Below are positions 1 through 7,448 of a stretch of DNA of 32,298 nucleotides, piece after piece. The DNA lies in the NCBI GenBank assembly GCA_030699565.1, contig JAUYLV010000035.1, positions 1 to 32,298 of the forward strand. The letters run 5' to 3'. This DNA comes from a bacterium. GTDB taxonomy: Bacteria > Patescibacteriota > Minisyncoccia > JAUYLV01. The number at the start of each line of letters is the position of its first letter. Position 1 is the stretch's first letter. The translations under genes and the position numbers were made by a program. Under the pieces are notes generated by a model. It ran no database searches. It was not told where the DNA came from and worked only from the letters and a program-made list of their open reading frames with translations.

Positions 1-17
1 TATTTGCAGTTACGCAT

Positions 18-524
18 ATGCCTATTTCAAAATCCTTTCTTAAATTTCTTGAGGCGAAAAAAGCGAAATACGAACTCGTTGAGCATCGGCGGGTTTTTAC
101 CGCATACGACAAAGCCGCTACACTGCATGTCGATCCGAAAACAGTCGTAAAGACCGCGGTATTCCAGGCCGGATCCAAAGAACATGCCTTGGTATTCGTG
201 CCGGCTTCAAAGCACATAGATAAAAAGAAAGTAAAGACGGCGATCAATATTTGGCTGCGCGCGCAATCAAAAAAACCCGAGAGCAAAGTCGATTTTGCCA
301 CGGAACAATGGATGAAAAAAAACATGTCGGGAGACGTGGGCGCCACGGCGGCGCTACCGGAGGCTCTCGGCATGTACGCATTCGTGGATGGCGCGCTTTT
401 TAAGCCCGCGAAGCTTTATTTGAATATCGGCAGCTACGAGGTATCAATATCGGTGAACCAGGCGAATTTTAAAAAAATTCTTGGGAAGAGTTTTGTAAAA
501 GGGGCCTTTGCAAAAGCAAAGTGA
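18..524 (+). CDS. YbaK/EbsC-type aminoacyl-tRNA deacylase domain protein
   Basis: The 168-residue product looks like a single YbaK/ProX-type editing domain, a family that hydrolyses mischarged aminoacyl-tRNA in the cytosol. Visible hallmarks are the N-terminal EHRRVFTAYDKA segment, then KTVVKTAVFQ with Lys45 at the place of the family's catalytic lysine, a VPASKHID segment (about 61-68), a GATAALPEALG glycine-rich loop (about 108-118) and the C-terminal LYLNIGSYEVSISV strand pair. Length is normal for the stand-alone family (about 150-170). The amino acid edited (Cys, Pro, Ala or other) cannot be read from the sequence. The ATG at 18 is the first possible start in the window; the upstream region is cut off, so promoter and partners are unknown. 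Confidence 0.85.
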   Translation: MPISKSFLKFLEAKKAKYELVEHRRVFTAYDKAATLHVDPKTVVKTAVFQAGSKEHALVFVPASKHIDKKKVKTAINIWLRAQSKKPESKVDFATEQWMKKNMSGDVGATAALPEALGMYAFVDGALFKPAKLYLNIGSYEVSISVNQANFKKILGKSFVKGAFAKAK

Positions 525-526
525 AA

Positions 527-546
527 GCCTCCCATGAGCGGGAGGC
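527..546 (-). terminator. GC-rich hairpin between convergent genes
   Basis: Arms GCCTCCC/GGGAGGC with a 6-nt loop lie between the plus-strand deacylase gene and the minus-strand small gene. On the minus strand the hairpin is followed by the T-rich TTTCACTTTGCTTTT; on the plus strand there is no T-tract. It therefore suits the minus-strand gene better as a weak terminator. Confidence 0.4.
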
Positions 547-569
547 CTGATAATGACTGTGGGGGCAAC

Positions 570-755
570 TTAGTTGTAATGGCCGAGGCCTAACTTTCGA
601 AGGCCAGCATAAAGTGCCATGGTTCCCATTACAACAAGTAGAACCGGAAGTGAAAGTAGCCTGCCGGGTTCTAAAATCCCGAGAGAGGATACCTCCAAAC
701 ACCCGATACACGGCACTGCAAAACCCCAGAACAGACTAGCCGGATGCATTACCAT
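570..755 (-). CDS. small membrane protein, 61 aa, unknown function
   Basis: Not a recognised family. The ORF track gives 73 residues, but an excellent SD (GGAGG, 5 nt before the ATG at 755) favours a 61-residue product beginning MVMHPASLFW. It shows a hydrophobic first stretch with a PCIGC cysteine pair, a short polar turn, and a clear membrane helix LLSLPVLLVVMGTMALYAG followed by a basic LRKLGLG tail. A two-pass or membrane-anchored microprotein is likely. It diverges from scpA and converges on the deacylase gene. The ideal SD and membrane pattern argue for a real gene. Function is unknown. Confidence 0.55.
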   Translation of the reverse strand: MVMHPASLFWGFAVPCIGCLEVSSLGILEPGRLLSLPVLLVVMGTMALYAGLRKLGLGHYN

Positions 756-805
756 TTTAACCTCCAAAGAGCGACATTCATACTTCTTCATATAGTATAT
801 AATAT

Positions 806-1534
806 ATGGAAGACATTGTCAAGTCTAGCGCATATCAGGTCAAGCTACAATCTTTCGAAGGACCTATGGATGTCCTTCTTAATTTAATTGAGGAAAAAAA
901 GCTCGAGATCACCAATATTTCACTTGCCGAGGTGACGGGCCAGTTCATACAATATGTGGAGTCGTCCGACATTCCTCCTGGCATGATCGCCGAGTTCCTT
1001 GCGGTGGCAGCACGGCTTCTGATCATTAAAACGAAGGCCTTGCTGCCGTTTTTGACGCTTTCGGAAGAGGAGGAAGAGGAGATCGTCGATCTTGAATTAC
1101 GCCTGAAACTTCTGCAACAATTCCGGGAAGGCGGAAAAACATTGCGCAAACTCCATAAAAAGTCATGCCGATCATTCGGGCGCGAGGGGATTACCACGTT
1201 TGCGGTTACGTTTTATCCTCCAAAAAATCTTGAAACCCAAACGCTGCATACGCACTTTAAGCGCATTGCCGATGAATTCCACGCGTTTTACGAAAAGCAG
1301 CGCTACGTAGAAGCGACGCTGGAAAAAGTGATATCCCTCGAAGATCGCATTCGCGAGGTCATGCATATGATCGAACAAGCCATCGAGCAACAATTCGATC
1401 AGCTCACGATTGACGCAAAATCGAAGACAGATATCATTGTGACGTTTCTTGCGATGCTGGAGCTCATCAAGCAACGGCTGATCAATGTCGAGCAAAGCGG
1501 TATTTTTGGGCAGATAACCATCAGAAGAATGTGA
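806..1534 (+). CDS. scpA: segregation and condensation protein A
   Basis: Kleisin subunit of the bacterial SMC condensin; it bridges SMC heads and binds ScpB to compact and segregate the chromosome. The 242-residue length is normal. The N-terminal domain shows YQVKLQSFEGPMDVLLNLIEE, then EFLAVAARLLIIKTKALLP (about 63-81), an acidic linker (SEEEEEEI), and a C-terminal winged-helix part IVTFLAMLELIKQRL with GIFGQITI. The ATG at 806 is the only start upstream of the conserved YQVKL block. It lacks an SD and lies just after AT-rich -10-like hexamers (TATAGT, TATAAT), suggesting a very short leader. It is followed directly by scpB, its usual partner. Confidence 0.93.
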   Translation: MEDIVKSSAYQVKLQSFEGPMDVLLNLIEEKKLEITNISLAEVTGQFIQYVESSDIPPGMIAEFLAVAARLLIIKTKALLPFLTLSEEEEEEIVDLELRLKLLQQFREGGKTLRKLHKKSCRSFGREGITTFAVTFYPPKNLETQTLHTHFKRIADEFHAFYEKQRYVEATLEKVISLEDRIREVMHMIEQAIEQQFDQLTIDAKSKTDIIVTFLAMLELIKQRLINVEQSGIFGQITIRRM

Positions 1535-1623
1535 CAGAGTAAAAGAGTAACAAAGTGACAAAGTGATTGGCGTGATATTTTTAAAATACTTCCATTCACT
1601 CTGCCACTCTGTTACTTCGTCAC
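1531..1623. repeat. long inverted word repeat between scpA and scpB
   Basis: The left arm (about 1531-1562, starting inside the scpA stop codon) and right arm (about 1592-1623, ending 2 nt before the scpB ATG) are imperfect inverted copies built from AGTGAC/AGTAAC-like words. For example, GTGACAGAGTAA faces TTACTTCGTCAC. The centre is AT-rich (ATTTTTAAAAT). No SD is visible for scpB within the right arm. Confidence 0.7.
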
Positions 1624-1625
1624 CC

Positions 1626-2198
1626 ATGAAACTTTCAGCGGTACTTGAGGCGCTTCTCTTCATTGCTGGAGAGCCGGTAAAAATAAAAAAACTGGCTAAA
1701 ATCGCCAATAGCAAGGAAGTAGATGTGCGTGCCGCACTGGAGGAGCTTTCGGCTGCGCACGAAGAACGCAAAGGATTGCGCGTACTGGTAAAGGACGACG
1801 AAGCGGAGTTGGTGACGCATCCGGATGCTACTCCCGTTGTTTCCGAATTTCTCAAGAGCGGTATGGAAGAGGATCTTACGGACGCGACGGCGGAGACGCT
1901 CGCCATCATTGCCTACAAAGGCCCGATCTCACGCGCAGGCATCGACGATATTCGGGGAGTCAATTCCCAATATACGCTGCGGGCGCTTCTGGTGCGAGGA
2001 CTTGTCGAACGCCTTCCCAATCCCGATGATGCCCGAACATATTTGTACAGAATTTCATTCGATTTTCTCAAAAAACTTGGCGTGAAAGATGTTGAGGAGT
2101 TACCTGCATACGGCGAATTGTCGCAAACGTCACTGAAACCTTCGCAGCCCGCGGTTCAAGAATCGAATGCCGTACCCGATGCGTCTCAAGGCTCATAA
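1626..2198 (+). CDS. scpB: segregation and condensation protein B
   Basis: Dimeric winged-helix partner of ScpA in the SMC condensin. Diagnostic block: ATAETLAIIAYKGPISRAGI followed by DIRGVNSQYTLRALLVRGLVERL and TYLYRISFDFLKKLGV, ending ELPAYGEL. The N-terminus MKLSAVLEALLFIAGEPVKI matches the usual ScpB start, so I take the ATG at 1626 (190 aa). The longer ORF-track start at 1563 merely reads through the intergenic inverted repeat without a stop. The last 25 or so residues are a low-complexity tail rich in S, Q and P. No SD is evident, so translation may depend on readthrough from scpA or on opening of the hairpin. Confidence 0.93.
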   Translation: MKLSAVLEALLFIAGEPVKIKKLAKIANSKEVDVRAALEELSAAHEERKGLRVLVKDDEAELVTHPDATPVVSEFLKSGMEEDLTDATAETLAIIAYKGPISRAGIDDIRGVNSQYTLRALLVRGLVERLPNPDDARTYLYRISFDFLKKLGVKDVEELPAYGELSQTSLKPSQPAVQESNAVPDASQGS

Positions 2199-2216
2199 TC
2201 AGTAAAGCGCAACTTC

Positions 2217-3206
2217 ATGCAGATTATTTTTATTCTGGCTTCTCTATTACTTGGCATCCTTGGAACCGCTTTTCTACCCGACAGCAATACTTCGTCCACG
2301 TTGACCGATACGCTTTCGACATTGCAAAGGCCGATCGAGACGCTTGCAAAACTGCCGTTATCCGATATTCGGGCGCAAACCGCCCAGCTCATTGCGCCCG
2401 CCGCAAGCATGCCACCCGAGGTGCTGCCGCCCTATCGTAAATGGGATGTTCCTTCGCCCGAAATCGATGCAAAGGCGGCCATTGTCGTCGGGGCAAAATC
2501 CGGCAGAGTGCTCTACGAGCGCAACATGCGCCAGCGCCTTCCCATTGCCAGCCTTACTAAGCTGGCCACCGCATTGATTGCCATGGATGAGTTCTTGCTC
2601 TATGACGAAGTTGCGATAACGCGACATGCGGTAAGTAGCGGAGGCGATTATGGAAATCTGGTCGTCGGTGAACGGCTTACGGTGCACGATCTATTGCGTG
2701 CCATGCTTATTGCATCCTCGAATGATGCCGCTATCGCCCTTGCGGATCACTTGGCCGCGACAAAGGGTAAAACCATGACGGAACTTATGAATGCCAAAGC
2801 ATATGCGCTGCATTTGGCCAATACACATTTTGCATCGGTATCCGGGCTTGAGGATCGAAACAACTACGCCTCGGCCGAGGATGTTGCCCGGATCGCATTG
2901 GCCGCGATAGGCAACACGACGTTGTCCGAAATTCTTCACACGGCAAACGCGGACATCCACGCATTGGACGGAAAGTTCACGCATCGCCTTGTGACCTCAA
3001 ACAAGCTTTTGAACCGATTTGATGGAGTTATTGCCGGAAAAACCGGTTATACCACGACCGCGGGTGGCACATTGGCCATTGTCGCAAAAAACGCCCATGC
3101 CGATGACGATTTTATCGTCGTTATTCTAGGATCTACGAACGAGCAGACGCGCTTCGAAGCGGCAGAGACGCTCATTACCTGGGTGGATGCGGCCTATCGC
3201 TGGTAA
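2217..3206 (+). CDS. D-alanyl-D-alanine carboxypeptidase, peptidase family S11
   Basis: Penicillin-binding-protein-like enzyme that trims the terminal D-Ala from murein pentapeptides outside the membrane. All three active-site motifs are present: SxxK as SLTK (Ser112, Lys115), SxN as SSN (167-169) and KTG at 275-277 (GKTGYTTTAGG). The N-terminus IIFILASLLLGILGTAFL is an uncleaved-looking signal anchor. It is followed by a roughly 60-residue Ser/Thr/Pro-rich spacer before the catalytic domain at about residue 83. No C-terminal amphipathic anchor of the PBP5 type is seen, in keeping with N-terminal anchoring. It precedes mraY, so the local theme is murein synthesis. Confidence 0.93.
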   Translation: MQIIFILASLLLGILGTAFLPDSNTSSTLTDTLSTLQRPIETLAKLPLSDIRAQTAQLIAPAASMPPEVLPPYRKWDVPSPEIDAKAAIVVGAKSGRVLYERNMRQRLPIASLTKLATALIAMDEFLLYDEVAITRHAVSSGGDYGNLVVGERLTVHDLLRAMLIASSNDAAIALADHLAATKGKTMTELMNAKAYALHLANTHFASVSGLEDRNNYASAEDVARIALAAIGNTTLSEILHTANADIHALDGKFTHRLVTSNKLLNRFDGVIAGKTGYTTTAGGTLAIVAKNAHADDDFIVVILGSTNEQTRFEAAETLITWVDAAYRW

Positions 3207-3225
3207 CCAACGACCTATACAACTC

Positions 3226-3267
3226 ACAACCTTTACGACTTATTTCTAAATAAGTCGTAAAGGTTGT
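3226..3267. repeat. perfect 20-bp inverted repeat before mraY
   Basis: Arms ACAACCTTTACGACTTATTT and its exact complement are separated by 2 nt. Further direct copies of GTAAAGGTTGT follow to about 3290, just before the mraY GTG. There is no T-tract, so it does not look like a standard terminator. Confidence 0.85.
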
Positions 3268-3295
3268 AAAGGTTGTTCGTTGTAAAGGTTAAATT

Positions 3296-4339
3296 GTGAA
3301 TCCCGTAATAAAAATTCTCATTCTTTCCACCATCTCATTCGCTGTTGCGATCGTTTTGACGCCGTTTTGGGTCAGGTTTCTTCAGCGGCATAAGCTCGGA
3401 AAGCAGATCCGGACGGAGGGCGCGCCGATCTTTGCGATGCTGCACGGCAAAAAGGCCGGCACTCCGACGATGGGCGGCGTTCTGGTGTGGATGAGCGTAT
3501 TGATCGTGCTGGGCATATTCACTTTCATCGCCGCCTACAATCCCGGCTCCAAGTTCGCCGAATTGAATTTTCTTTCCCGAGGGCAAACATTACTGCCGCT
3601 GGGCGCAATGATCATCAGCGCGATCATCGGCCTTGGCGACGATCTATTGGGTATCTTTCATATCGGACCCAAGGGCGGAGGATTCCGCCTCCGGCACAGG
3701 ATTTTATTGTATCTGTTCGTGGCCATGGGCGGCGCGTGGTGGTTCTGGGACAAACTTGAATGGGATACGCTGGCAGTTCCCTTTATGGGAACATTCAATA
3801 TCGGCATCTGGTACGTGCCATTGTTTATTCTTATTATTTTCGCGACGGCATTTTCGGTGAACGAAACGGACGGGCTGGATGGGTTGGCGGGCGGCGTTTT
3901 GCTTATCGCCTTTGCCGCCTTAGGCGCCATCGCCTATGCGCAAGATCGCTTCCAGCTTGCGGCATTCTGCGGCGTCATCATGGGGGCGCTCTTGGCGTTC
4001 TTATGGTTCAACATTTACCCCGCCAAGTTCTTTATGGGGGACACGGGATCCATGGGACTGGGGGTAACGCTTGGCGTTATCGCGATGCTGACCAATTCGG
4101 GACTCTTATTGCCTTTCATCGCGTTCATACCCATGCTCGAATCCCTTTCGGTGCTGCTGCAGATCGCATCAAAGCGCATTCGAGGAAAAAAACTGTTCCT
4201 TTCCACGCCGCTCCATCACCATTTCGAGGCCAGAGGTTGGCCGGAAACACAGGTTACCATGCGATTTTGGATCGTCGGCGGCGTTGCGGCAGGATTGGGA
4301 TTGATTTTATCCCTTTTGGGGACGAGGTACATTTTTTGA
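3296..4339 (+). CDS. mraY: phospho-N-acetylmuramoyl-pentapeptide transferase (MraY)
   Basis: Integral membrane enzyme that moves phospho-MurNAc-pentapeptide from UDP onto undecaprenyl phosphate to make lipid I. Motifs seen: KKAGTPTMGG (52-61), the GDD pair (Asp115/116), NETDGLDGLAGG (189-200) with Asp192/195, FFMGDTGSMGLG (246-256), and TPLHHHFEARGW (304-315) with the His cluster. About ten membrane spans and 347 residues are normal. The start is a GTG at 3296, giving the expected NPVIKILIL first helix; the preceding stretch is a tandem word repeat rather than a clear SD. The usual NLTDGLDG asparagine block reads NETDGLDG here. Confidence 0.95.
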   Translation: MNPVIKILILSTISFAVAIVLTPFWVRFLQRHKLGKQIRTEGAPIFAMLHGKKAGTPTMGGVLVWMSVLIVLGIFTFIAAYNPGSKFAELNFLSRGQTLLPLGAMIISAIIGLGDDLLGIFHIGPKGGGFRLRHRILLYLFVAMGGAWWFWDKLEWDTLAVPFMGTFNIGIWYVPLFILIIFATAFSVNETDGLDGLAGGVLLIAFAALGAIAYAQDRFQLAAFCGVIMGALLAFLWFNIYPAKFFMGDTGSMGLGVTLGVIAMLTNSGLLLPFIAFIPMLESLSVLLQIASKRIRGKKLFLSTPLHHHFEARGWPETQVTMRFWIVGGVAAGLGLILSLLGTRYIF

Positions 4340-4350
4340 TCGTCTGAAGG

Positions 4351-4380
4351 TTTACGTTTGCTATGCTGAAAATTTATAAG
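4351..4380 (+). promoter_or_regulatory. possible promoter after mraY
   Basis: TTTACG, 18-nt spacer, TATAAG, beginning 12 nt after the mraY stop. No ORF follows before the terminator at 4509, so it may drive a noncoding RNA. Confidence 0.3.
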
Positions 4381-4386
4381 GATACG

Positions 4387-4534
4387 AAGTGCTGTTTGCG
4401 GATAAGCAAAAATGCGCCGAGCTGCTGTTTGCCTTCGTACGTGCTTTTAAAATTCTCCCAAAATATCGCGCATGATGCGTGTTTTAAAAAGCATCTTGCG
4501 AACTAAAAAACGGCCGAGGCCGTTATTTCTTTTT
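4387..4534 (+). ncRNA. candidate small structured RNA
   Basis: This mraY-murD stretch has no plus-strand ORF but contains nested inverted repeats. TTTGC/GCAAA closes a short hairpin, the outer TACGAAG/CTTCGTA brackets it, and GCTTTTAAAA faces TTTTAAAAAGC. A strong terminator follows. With the promoter-like hexamers upstream, a transcript of about 150 nt is possible. It does not match 6S, tmRNA, RNase P or SRP RNA signatures I can recognise. It could also be the mraY 3' untranslated region. Confidence 0.3.
4509..4534. terminator. bidirectional intrinsic terminator
   Basis: AACGGCC/GGCCGTT stem. On the plus strand it is followed by ATTTCTTTTT and on the minus strand by TTTTTTAG. It can serve both mraY or the candidate RNA on the plus strand and the 54-residue gene on the minus strand. 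Confidence 0.8.
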
Positions 4535-4547
4535 CACGTGATAGCGC

Positions 4548-4712
4548 TTATACTATGGAGAGAAGCAAAATTGCCCCAATGATGAACGAAAAGATCCAGC
4601 GATCCCAAAGACGGTTTGCGATCGCAAGACACTGGTCACAATAGCATCCGAAGAAGCCGTCATAAAGATCGCCTCGGTTGTTGCCGCAAAAATTGCACTG
4701 CGTTGTGTGCAT
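4548..4712 (-). CDS. zinc-ribbon plus membrane-helix microprotein, 54 aa
   Basis: Too short for the ORF track, which lists a different frame here. The minus-strand frame starting ATG at 4712 (GAGG about 9 nt upstream) encodes a protein with CNFCG, then CYCDQC, then a hydrophobic C-terminus WIFSFIIGAILLLSIV. The CxxC...CxCxxC arrangement suggests a small zinc knuckle facing the cytosol, with a single C-terminal membrane span. A bidirectional terminator follows its stop, and it diverges from murD. Family and function are not recognised. Paired cysteines, the hydrophobic tail, an SD and a terminator together make it a credible gene. Confidence 0.6.
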   Translation of the reverse strand: MHTTQCNFCGNNRGDLYDGFFGCYCDQCLAIANRLWDRWIFSFIIGAILLLSIV

Positions 4713-4766
4713 ATGGTAACCTCACATTTTTTAAATAACATCGAAAGCGTAACAAAATAGTTGCAT

Positions 4767-6143
4767 ATGTCAATTCATTCATTGCATGTAAAGCGGGATT
4801 TTTCCTTATTTTGCAATAAGCGCATAACCGTCATGGGACTGGGGCTTCACGGCGGGGGAGAGGGAACGGCAAGATTTCTGGCCAAGGCGGGCGCAAATGT
4901 CACGGTTACGGATCTGAAGACCCGCGCGGAGTTGGCGCCCTCCATAAATAAACTCAAAGGCATGCCGATCCGTTATGTCTTGGGGCGGCATGTTGTGAAG
5001 GATTTCACGAATGCCGATATGGTCGTCTACAATCCCGGTATACGCGCGAAATTCATGCGGCTTGAAGATTCTCCGTACCTTGCCGCGGCATTGAAAAAGG
5101 GAGTGCCGCTCGAGACGGATATCGGCATATTTTTCGACCTGGCAAATCGGGGACAGATTGTCGGTGTGACTGGTTCAAAGGGAAAATCGACCACGGCGGC
5201 GCTGATTGCGCACCTATTGAAGCAGAAATATCCGGATACGTTATTGGCCGGGAATATTCGAACGTCTGTTTTTGATGTTTTGCCCCGTATAACTTCTAAG
5301 ACTCCTATTGTTCTGGAATTATCCAATTGGCAATTGGAGGGGCTTGCAAAAAAGAACATAAGTCCGCATATAGCGGTCATTACCAATATATTGCACGAAC
5401 ATCTCAATACCTATAGAAACTTTCACGGATATATAGAGGCAAAAAAACATATTCTTCGCTTTCAAAAACCTGATGACATTGCGGTACTGAATAAAAGTTT
5501 GGCGCAATGGGAAGAATTTAAGGAACCGTGCGGCAAAGCCAGGCGCGTATGGTTCGCGAAAAGAGAGCCTTTGGATCATAAAGATGAGTTGAAACTTCCC
5601 GGAGCGCATAATCGCGAAAACCTCGTTGCCGCGCTTGCGGTCGCCCGATTATACCGTATTCCGGCTTTCCGGATCCGCAAGGCGCTTGCGACCTTTGAGG
5701 GTCTTGAGGGTCGTCTGCAAACCGTCCGAACGGACCGTGGCATTACCTGCATCAACGACACGACCGCAACCATGCCGGATGCCGTCATCGCCGCTTTGCG
5801 GAGCATGCCAAGACCGCAAAATACCATACTCATTGTCGGTGGTGTCGATAAAAAATTCGATTTTAACCCCATGGCGCGTTTTATTGCCGCCTACCCGCCA
5901 AAGGCGCTAGTGATGTTACCGGGATCCGCCACCGAAAAATTAATAAATGCGCTTCGTAAGGCGCATTGCCCCTCTCCCATTATTGAGGCATCCTCCATGC
6001 GTCAAGCTGTATATTCTGCGTGGAAGGCCGCGCAGAAAGGAGATACAATATTGTTATCGCCGGGTGCGGCGAGTTTTAACCTCTTCAAAAACGAGTTCGA
6101 TAGAGGCGAACAGTTCGTAAAAGCAGTTAATAAAATCAGGTAA
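4767..6143 (+). CDS. murD: UDP-N-acetylmuramoylalanine--D-glutamate ligase (MurD-like Mur ligase)
   Basis: ATP-dependent cytosolic ligase adding D-Glu to UDP-MurNAc-L-Ala. Domain order: Rossmann-like N-domain with GLGLHGGGEG (about 25-33), ATPase domain with P-loop GVTGSKGKST (133-142), ELSNWQLEGL, TNILHEHLN, then the C-domain from LPGAHNRENLVAA through FEGLEGRLQ, NDTTATMPDA, GGVDKKFDF and LSPGAASFNLFKNEFDRGEQF. The last motif is the MurD version of the C-terminal signature. The P-loop reads TGSKGKST rather than the commoner TGTNGKTT. The TTG at 4761 in the ORF track is less likely than the ATG at 4767 (458 aa). No SD; a weak TTTAAA-N17-CAAAAT promoter could place the RNA start at the ATG. 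Confidence 0.92.
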   Translation: MSIHSLHVKRDFSLFCNKRITVMGLGLHGGGEGTARFLAKAGANVTVTDLKTRAELAPSINKLKGMPIRYVLGRHVVKDFTNADMVVYNPGIRAKFMRLEDSPYLAAALKKGVPLETDIGIFFDLANRGQIVGVTGSKGKSTTAALIAHLLKQKYPDTLLAGNIRTSVFDVLPRITSKTPIVLELSNWQLEGLAKKNISPHIAVITNILHEHLNTYRNFHGYIEAKKHILRFQKPDDIAVLNKSLAQWEEFKEPCGKARRVWFAKREPLDHKDELKLPGAHNRENLVAALAVARLYRIPAFRIRKALATFEGLEGRLQTVRTDRGITCINDTTATMPDAVIAALRSMPRPQNTILIVGGVDKKFDFNPMARFIAAYPPKALVMLPGSATEKLINALRKAHCPSPIIEASSMRQAVYSAWKAAQKGDTILLSPGAASFNLFKNEFDRGEQFVKAVNKIR

Positions 6144-6148
6144 TTTCT

Positions 6149-6264
6149 AATTGACCTAATTGACCTAATTGACCTAAATAAATTCCAAACCTGGCGATTT
6201 GCGATATAGAATTCATTGGTAATTGGAAATTATTTGGAAATTGGAAATTGGAAATTGGAAATTG
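6149..6264. repeat. tandem word repeats between murD and ftsW
   Basis: Three copies of CTAATTGAC in tandem (about 6149-6175) are followed, after a unique AT-rich stretch, by repeated TTGGAAA/ATTGGAA units (about 6219-6264) running up to the ftsW start region. No ORF of interest and no terminator are seen. Confidence 0.75.
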
Positions 6265-6276
6265 CCATGCATCAGC

Positions 6277-7374
6277 ATGGCTGCCCGTCGTCCCGACTAC
6301 ATTCTTCTTGGATTGATCATTATTCTGCTATTGGGAGGCTTGCTAATGCTGGCAAGCGCCTCGGTCGCCGTATCGTATAGCCGGTATGGCTCCGCCAGTA
6401 AACTCATCATTGAACAATTGACGGGCGGCGTTCTGGTGGGCAGCGCAGGCTTCATGCTGACGCAGCGCATTCCGTATGCGTTCTGGCGAAAAGTGGCTTT
6501 TCCGGCTTTATTGGTCTCACTGGCACTGCTCGCTGTTGTCTTCACACCGCAATTCGGTTTCAGCGCGGGCGGTGCCCGCAGATGGATTCGTTTTCAATCG
6601 TTCGTCTTCCAGCCATCTGAACTGGCCAAGCTTGCCATGATCATTTATCTGGCGGCATTCTTCAGCAAATATAAGGATGCGATCTCGCACTTTTGGCAAA
6701 CCGTCGCTCCTTTCCTGGCGGTTTCGACGGCCATTCTTGGACTTATTGCGCTGCAACCAGACATCGGCACGCTCGGCATCATTGCGGCAACCGCGGGTGT
6801 CATGTTCTTTATTGCGGGCGCGCGCTGGAAGCACGTCGGCATGCTCATCGGGATCCTTGCCATTGCTTTTTTCGCATTCATACTAACCGCGCCGTATCGC
6901 GCAAACAGATTCCTGGTATTTCTTGATCGCGATTTCGATCCGCAGGGCATAGGATACCAATCGCGGCAGGCATTACTGGCCGTCGGATCAGGCGGTTTAT
7001 TAGGACTCGGTCTTGGTGAATCCGGTCAAAAATACAATTTTCTCCCCGAATCGGTCAGCGACTCCATTTTTGCCATTATCGCCGAAGAGCTTGGATTCGT
7101 GGGTGCGGTGGCCTTGGTGGCGCTCTTTGTTGCGTTCGGACTTCGATCCTATTGGATAGCCGCCCGCGCCCCGGATCTTTTCGCCAAATACCTCGCTATC
7201 GGCATCGCCTCATGGATTGTTATTCAGGCATTTGTTAATATATCAGCAGTGATTGGGCTTATTCCGTTAACGGGTGTTACCCTGCCTTTTGTGAGCCACG
7301 GCGGCTCCTCGCTCGCATTGGTGCTAGCGGGCTGCGGAATCCTCATCAATATATCAAAATACGCAAAACAATAA
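6277..7374 (+). CDS. ftsW: SEDS-family lipid II polymerase FtsW/RodA
   Basis: Multi-pass SEDS glycosyltransferase that polymerises lipid II. Seen: first helix YILLGLIIILLLGGLLMLASAS, the loop GGARRWIRFQSFVFQPSELAKLAMI, LQPDIGTLGI, GIGYQSRQALLAVGSGGLLGLGLG, LPESVSDSIFAIIAEELGF and the C-terminal PLTGVTLPFVSHGGSS. About ten helices in 365 residues are normal. The start is ATG 6277 (MAARRPDYILL); the longer track version at 6223 translates the upstream word repeat. FVSHGGSS replaces the usual FVSYGGSS. Position between murD and murG supports FtsW rather than RodA, though the sequence alone does not exclude RodA. Confidence 0.92.
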   Translation: MAARRPDYILLGLIIILLLGGLLMLASASVAVSYSRYGSASKLIIEQLTGGVLVGSAGFMLTQRIPYAFWRKVAFPALLVSLALLAVVFTPQFGFSAGGARRWIRFQSFVFQPSELAKLAMIIYLAAFFSKYKDAISHFWQTVAPFLAVSTAILGLIALQPDIGTLGIIAATAGVMFFIAGARWKHVGMLIGILAIAFFAFILTAPYRANRFLVFLDRDFDPQGIGYQSRQALLAVGSGGLLGLGLGESGQKYNFLPESVSDSIFAIIAEELGFVGAVALVALFVAFGLRSYWIAARAPDLFAKYLAIGIASWIVIQAFVNISAVIGLIPLTGVTLPFVSHGGSSLALVLAGCGILINISKYAKQ

Positions 7375-7446
7375 ATTTTCAATGATCGAATTTTCAAATA
7401 ATGATGTTCCGCCATTTGAAAATTGAAAACTGAAAATTGAAAATTT
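7374..7446. repeat. inverted/tandem word repeat between ftsW and murG
   Basis: AAATTTTCAAT and GAATTTTCAAAT on the left face ATTTGAAAATTGAAAA and TGAAAATTGAAAATTT on the right. The word is (T)GAAAATT. It ends 3 nt before the murG ATG, so no SD is available. Confidence 0.7.
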
Positions 7447-7448
7447 GT

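Noticed and set aside
1563-1625. N-terminal extension of scpB in the ORF track
   Set aside because: It reads through the intergenic inverted repeat; the family starts at MKLSAVLEALLF.
6223-6276. TTG-started extension of ftsW
   Set aside because: It translates the tandem TTGGAAA repeats (IWKLEIGNWKL); the ATG at 6277 gives the usual short cytosolic lead before helix 1.
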